Assembly: GCA_029558315.1 (NCBI GenBank)
Contig: JAKQFQ010000164.1
Span: 1 to 36,091 of the forward strand
Source: Bacillota bacterium
Lineage (GTDB): Bacteria; Bacillota; Clostridia; Lachnospirales; Lachnospiraceae
Direction: 5' to 3'
DNA: 36,091 bases
Below, piece by piece: positions 33,855 to 36,091 of the stretch. The notes under the pieces are model-generated. The model was not told where the DNA came from and did no database searches. It saw only the letters and a list, made by a program, of their open reading frames with translations. The position numbers were made by a program, and so were the translations under genes. The first letter of the stretch is position 1. The number at the start of each line of letters is the position of its first letter.

Positions 33855-34876
33855 TGCAGGATACATTAATTTTATCTATAGAGAGTTCATGTGATGAAAC
33901 GGCAGCAGCTGTGGTAAAGAATGGAAGAGAAGTGCTGTCTAATGTTATCTATTCACAGATAGATATACATACACTATACGGTGGTGTTGTTCCTGAGATT
34001 GCATCCAGAAAGCATATAGAAAAAATCAACCAGGTTGTTGAGGAAGCATTAAGACAAGCACAATTATCCTTACAGGATATTACAGCTGTTGCGGTTACTT
34101 ACGGCCCAGGATTGGTTGGGGCATTGCTTGTCGGGGTGTCTGCGGCCAAGGCAATTGCATTTGCGGCCGGGAAACCCTTGGTTGGAGTGCATCATATCGA
34201 AGGACATATCTGCGCAAATTACATCGATCATCCGGAACTGAAACCGCCATTTCACTGTCTGGTAGTATCCGGTGGACATACGCATCTGGTATGCGTAAAG
34301 GATTACGGACAATATGAGATTTTGGGAAGAACCAGAGACGATGCAGCAGGTGAAGCATTTGATAAAGTGGCGCGTGCAATAGGATTAGGCTATCCGGGAG
34401 GTCCCAAGATTGATCGGATTTCCAACGAAGGTAATCCGGAAGCAATTGATTTCCCGAGAGCCAGAATAGAAGGCTCTGTTTATGACTTTTCTTTTAGCGG
34501 ACTAAAATCAGCAGTCTTAAATTATTTGAATTCCTGTGAGATGAAAGGGGTGGCAATTAATCGTGCTGATGTAGCAGCCTCATTTCAAAAGGCTGTAATT
34601 GATGTGCTGGTGGGACATTCCATGGAAGCAATGGAGCAAAGCGGTGAGAAGATTTTTGCAATTGCAGGTGGAGTTGCTTCTAATACACATCTTCGTGCAG
34701 CAATGGAACAGGCTTGTGAGAAGCGTGGAATTACGCTTTATCGTCCGGAACCGGTTTTTTGTACAGACAATGCGGCGATGATAGGTGTTGCGGGTTATTA
34801 TGAGTATAGGAACGGTGTGCGACACGGGTGGGACTTAAACGCAGTACCAAATCTTAGGTTAGGAGATCGAATCTGA
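33854..34876 (+). CDS. tsaD: tRNA t6A threonylcarbamoyltransferase TsaD
   Basis: This 340-residue ASKHA-fold enzyme moves the threonylcarbamoyl group to A37 of tRNA, working with TsaB and TsaE. It has [14 protein letters not shown], the metal-binding [55 protein letters not shown] and [10 protein letters not shown]. The frame is open back to 33704, but ATG 33854 gives the family start [12 protein letters not shown]. Its TGA overlaps the ispD start by one base (TGATG). Confidence 0.97.
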   Translation: MQDTLILSIESSCDETAAAVVKNGREVLSNVIYSQIDIHTLYGGVVPEIASRKHIEKINQVVEEALRQAQLSLQDITAVAVTYGPGLVGALLVGVSAAKAIAFAAGKPLVGVHHIEGHICANYIDHPELKPPFHCLVVSGGHTHLVCVKDYGQYEILGRTRDDAAGEAFDKVARAIGLGYPGGPKIDRISNEGNPEAIDFPRARIEGSVYDFSFSGLKSAVLNYLNSCEMKGVAINRADVAASFQKAVIDVLVGHSMEAMEQSGEKIFAIAGGVASNTHLRAAMEQACEKRGITLYRPEPVFCTDNAAMIGVAGYYEYRNGVRHGWDLNAVPNLRLGDRI

Positions 34877-35577
34877 TGGATCATTGTATAGCAATCGTGC
34901 TTGCTGGTGGTAGCGGAAAACGCATGAAGTCTGATATTCCCAAACAGTATCTTCCATTGAAGGGCTTGCCCCTTCTTTTCTATTCTTTGAAAACATTTGA
35001 AGATAGCTTCATTGATGAAATTATTCTGGTGACAGCTGCCGGAGAAGAATCATATTGCAGAGAAAACATCGTAGAGGCTTATGGATTAAAAAAAGTAACT
35101 CATATTGTAGCTGGAGGAAAAGAAAGATATCATTCTGTAATGAAGGGCTTATCTGTAATTGATGAATGCGATTATGTCTTTATTCATGATGGGGCAAGAC
35201 CATTTGTCTCACAGGAAATACTAGAGCGTGCTTATCAAGCAGTGAAACAATATCGGGCCTGCGTAGTTGGAGTGCCGGTGAAAGACACAATAAAGATTAC
35301 GGATAAGAATGGATTTGTTGAGGCAACACCGGATCGTGAGAAGCTTTATCAGGTACAGACACCACAGGTGTTTTCTTATGATTTGATTCATGAAGCATAT
35401 GATCAACTGGCAAGATCGGAACAGGATTTATTAGAAAAGGGAATTCATATTACAGATGACTCGATGATAGTAGAACAGATTCTTCATCAAAAGGTTAAAA
35501 TGACAGATGGTTCATATGAGAATATTAAGATCACAACTTCTGAAGATTTATTAATCGCAGAAAATCTTGTAAAATAG
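34876..35577 (+). CDS. ispD: 2-C-methyl-D-erythritol 4-phosphate cytidylyltransferase
   Basis: This 233-residue enzyme joins CTP to methylerythritol phosphate in the non-mevalonate isoprenoid pathway. It has IVLAGGSGKRMKSDIPKQYLPL (nucleotide loop), HDGARPFVS, GVPVKDTIK, QTPQVFSYD and the C-terminal NIKITTSEDLLIAE. It is co-translated with tsaD through TGATG. It is the last gene of the cluster; a 21-base AT-rich palindrome centred on 35591 follows without a plus-strand T-tail. Confidence 0.96.
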   Translation: MDHCIAIVLAGGSGKRMKSDIPKQYLPLKGLPLLFYSLKTFEDSFIDEIILVTAAGEESYCRENIVEAYGLKKVTHIVAGGKERYHSVMKGLSVIDECDYVFIHDGARPFVSQEILERAYQAVKQYRACVVGVPVKDTIKITDKNGFVEATPDREKLYQVQTPQVFSYDLIHEAYDQLARSEQDLLEKGIHITDDSMIVEQILHQKVKMTDGSYENIKITTSEDLLIAENLVK

Positions 35578-35628
35578 AGCTTTTTTGAAGACTTCAAAAA
35601 AAAGAAGAAAAAAATTTGGAAAAAGTTG

Positions 35629-35657
35629 TTGACACAAGGTTGGTGTTTTGATATTAT
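35629..35657 (+). promoter_or_regulatory. Strong promoter of the tRNA genes
   Basis: A consensus TTGACA (35629-35634) and TATTAT (35652-35657) are exactly 17 bases apart. Transcription should start near 35664, about 27 bases before the first tRNA. It may also feed the rRNA operon that seems to follow. Confidence 0.8.
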
Positions 35658-35690
35658 AACACTTGCGCCGAATAAGTGGCGAACGTAAAC

Positions 35691-35776
35691 GGAGAGGTAT
35701 CGAAGTGGTCATAACGAGGCGGTCTTGAAAACCGTTTGCCTTTACGGGCACATGGGTTCGAATCCCATCCTCTCCG
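35691..35776 (+). tRNA. tRNA-Ser (anticodon TGA)
   Basis: The acceptor GGAGAGG (35691-35697) pairs with CCTCTCC (35769-35775) and the discriminator is G. The anticodon loop CTTGAAA holds TGA (35725-35727). A long variable arm (TGCC...GGCA) and the T-loop GGTTCGAATCC are present, as expected for a class II serine tRNA. No CCA is encoded. Confidence 0.96.
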
Positions 35777-35824
35777 CTTTGAATCTTCCCGCGGAAGTAT
35801 AAAAACTTATACGAACCAGTGTTT

Positions 35825-35914
35825 GGAGAAGTACCCAAGCTGGCCGAAGGGACACCCCTGGAAAGGGTGCAGGTCGTTAATAGCGGCGCGAGGGTTCAAA
35901 TCCCTCCTTCTCCG
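35825..35914 (+). tRNA. tRNA-Ser (anticodon GGA)
   Basis: The acceptor GGAGAAG (35825-35831) pairs with CTTCTCC (35907-35913), discriminator G. The anticodon stem CACCC/GGGTG frames the loop CTGGAAA with anticodon GGA. A long variable arm and GGTTCAAATCC T-loop are present. It is 48 bases after the first tRNA-Ser. No CCA is encoded. Confidence 0.96.
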
Positions 35915-36091
35915 TTGACAGTATGTACTGTCACATGAAGGTAACAATGTACCTTGATAACTACACAGTAATGCAACCCTGAAAATTTCAAAGAGAAAAA
36001 TTCAGAGAACAGGTTCGAAAGAACCAAGCAAAACCAAGTAAAAAAGGAAAAGCCAGTTATAAACTGGTCAGACCAAACGAACTAACAATTA
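35915..36091 (+). other. Probable rRNA operon leader, truncated by the window end
   Basis: After the tRNAs comes 177 bases without a gene. It contains hairpins GACAGTA/TACTGTC (35917-35932), AAGGTA/TACCTT (35939-35956), GGTTC-GAAA-GAACC (36012-36025) and CCAGTT/AACTGG (36053-36067), and the stretch CCTTGATAACTACACAGTAATG, which resembles spacer sequence before 16S genes. No mature 16S sequence (AGAGTTTGATC) is reached, so this is inference. Confidence 0.45.

Noticed and set aside
35551-35838. Antisense 95-codon frame over the end of ispD and tRNA-Ser
   Set aside because: It runs opposite to a clear tRNA-Ser. The peptide GEDGIRTHVP is a well-known artefact of antisense tRNA-Ser sequence.
35736-35918. 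60-codon plus-strand frame across both tRNAs
   Set aside because: It is wholly explained by the two tRNA genes and has no ribosome binding site.
1-36091. CRISPR arrays, insertion sequences, prophage or integrase genes
   Set aside because: No regularly spaced repeats, transposase, integrase or phage structural genes were recognised on either strand.

Overview
The window reads as chromosomal DNA of a butyrate-forming anaerobic Firmicute, most likely a Lachnospiraceae member. The evidence is a low-to-moderate GC content, strong GGAGG ribosome binding sites, sigma-A promoters of TTGACA/TATAAT type, intrinsic terminators, a long-form HPF, a DUF975 protein, and a thl-crt-hbd-bcd-etfB-etfA block with ptb-buk close behind. 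The species cannot be fixed by reading alone.

Layout. (1) 2-967: 3' part of an SH3/NlpC-P60 cell-wall hydrolase with a terminator. (2) 968-3140: a largely non-coding stretch holding a strong promoter and a probable structured RNA (possibly the raiA motif), a lipoprotein gene broken by a frameshift, and three DnaA boxes, followed by the promoter and gene of ribosome hibernation factor HPF. (3) 3788-10148: the central butyrate operon (thiolase, crotonase, hydroxybutyryl-CoA dehydrogenase, butyryl-CoA dehydrogenase and its two electron-transfer flavoprotein subunits). (4) 10147-11492: a second lipoprotein gene whose promoter lies in a perfect inverted repeat. (5) 11541-13696: ptb-buk with their own promoter, converting butyryl-CoA to butyrate with ATP formation. 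(6) A membrane-embedded lipase-like protein, then secA and prfB; prfB carries the classical programmed +1 frameshift. (7) 19080-20857, minus strand: a DUF975 membrane protein, and a translationally coupled pair of a small membrane protein and a SprA-like zinc protein. (8) tex (+), convergent with a membrane-anchored GH25 lysozyme (-). (9) An FMN riboswitch and riboflavin transporter gene ribU. (10) A ribbon-helix-helix regulator with several inverted repeats at its promoter, followed by a MacAB-like ABC export system. (11) 29835-35577: a YcxB-like protein, tsaE, tsaB, rimI, a small zinc-ribbon protein, rnz, a membrane-anchored hypothetical, tsaD and ispD. (12) A strong promoter driving two tRNA-Ser genes (anticodons TGA and GGA), followed by what looks like the leader of an rRNA operon cut off by the window end.

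How they work together. The thl to etfA genes turn two acetyl-CoA into butyryl-CoA, and Bcd-EtfAB is expected to couple crotonyl-CoA reduction to ferredoxin reduction. Ptb and Buk then release butyrate and make ATP. The tsaE/tsaB/tsaD genes supply the t6A37 tRNA modification, and rnz tRNA 3' processing. hpf, prfB and tex belong to ribosome and RNA upkeep. secA, the NlpC/P60 protein, GH25, the lipoproteins and the ABC system belong to the cell envelope. The points most worth following are the RNA-like transcript at about 1146, the DnaA-box cluster before hpf, the regulator with its repeat-rich promoter, and the 5-residue/15-bp repeats after the lipoprotein anchors.
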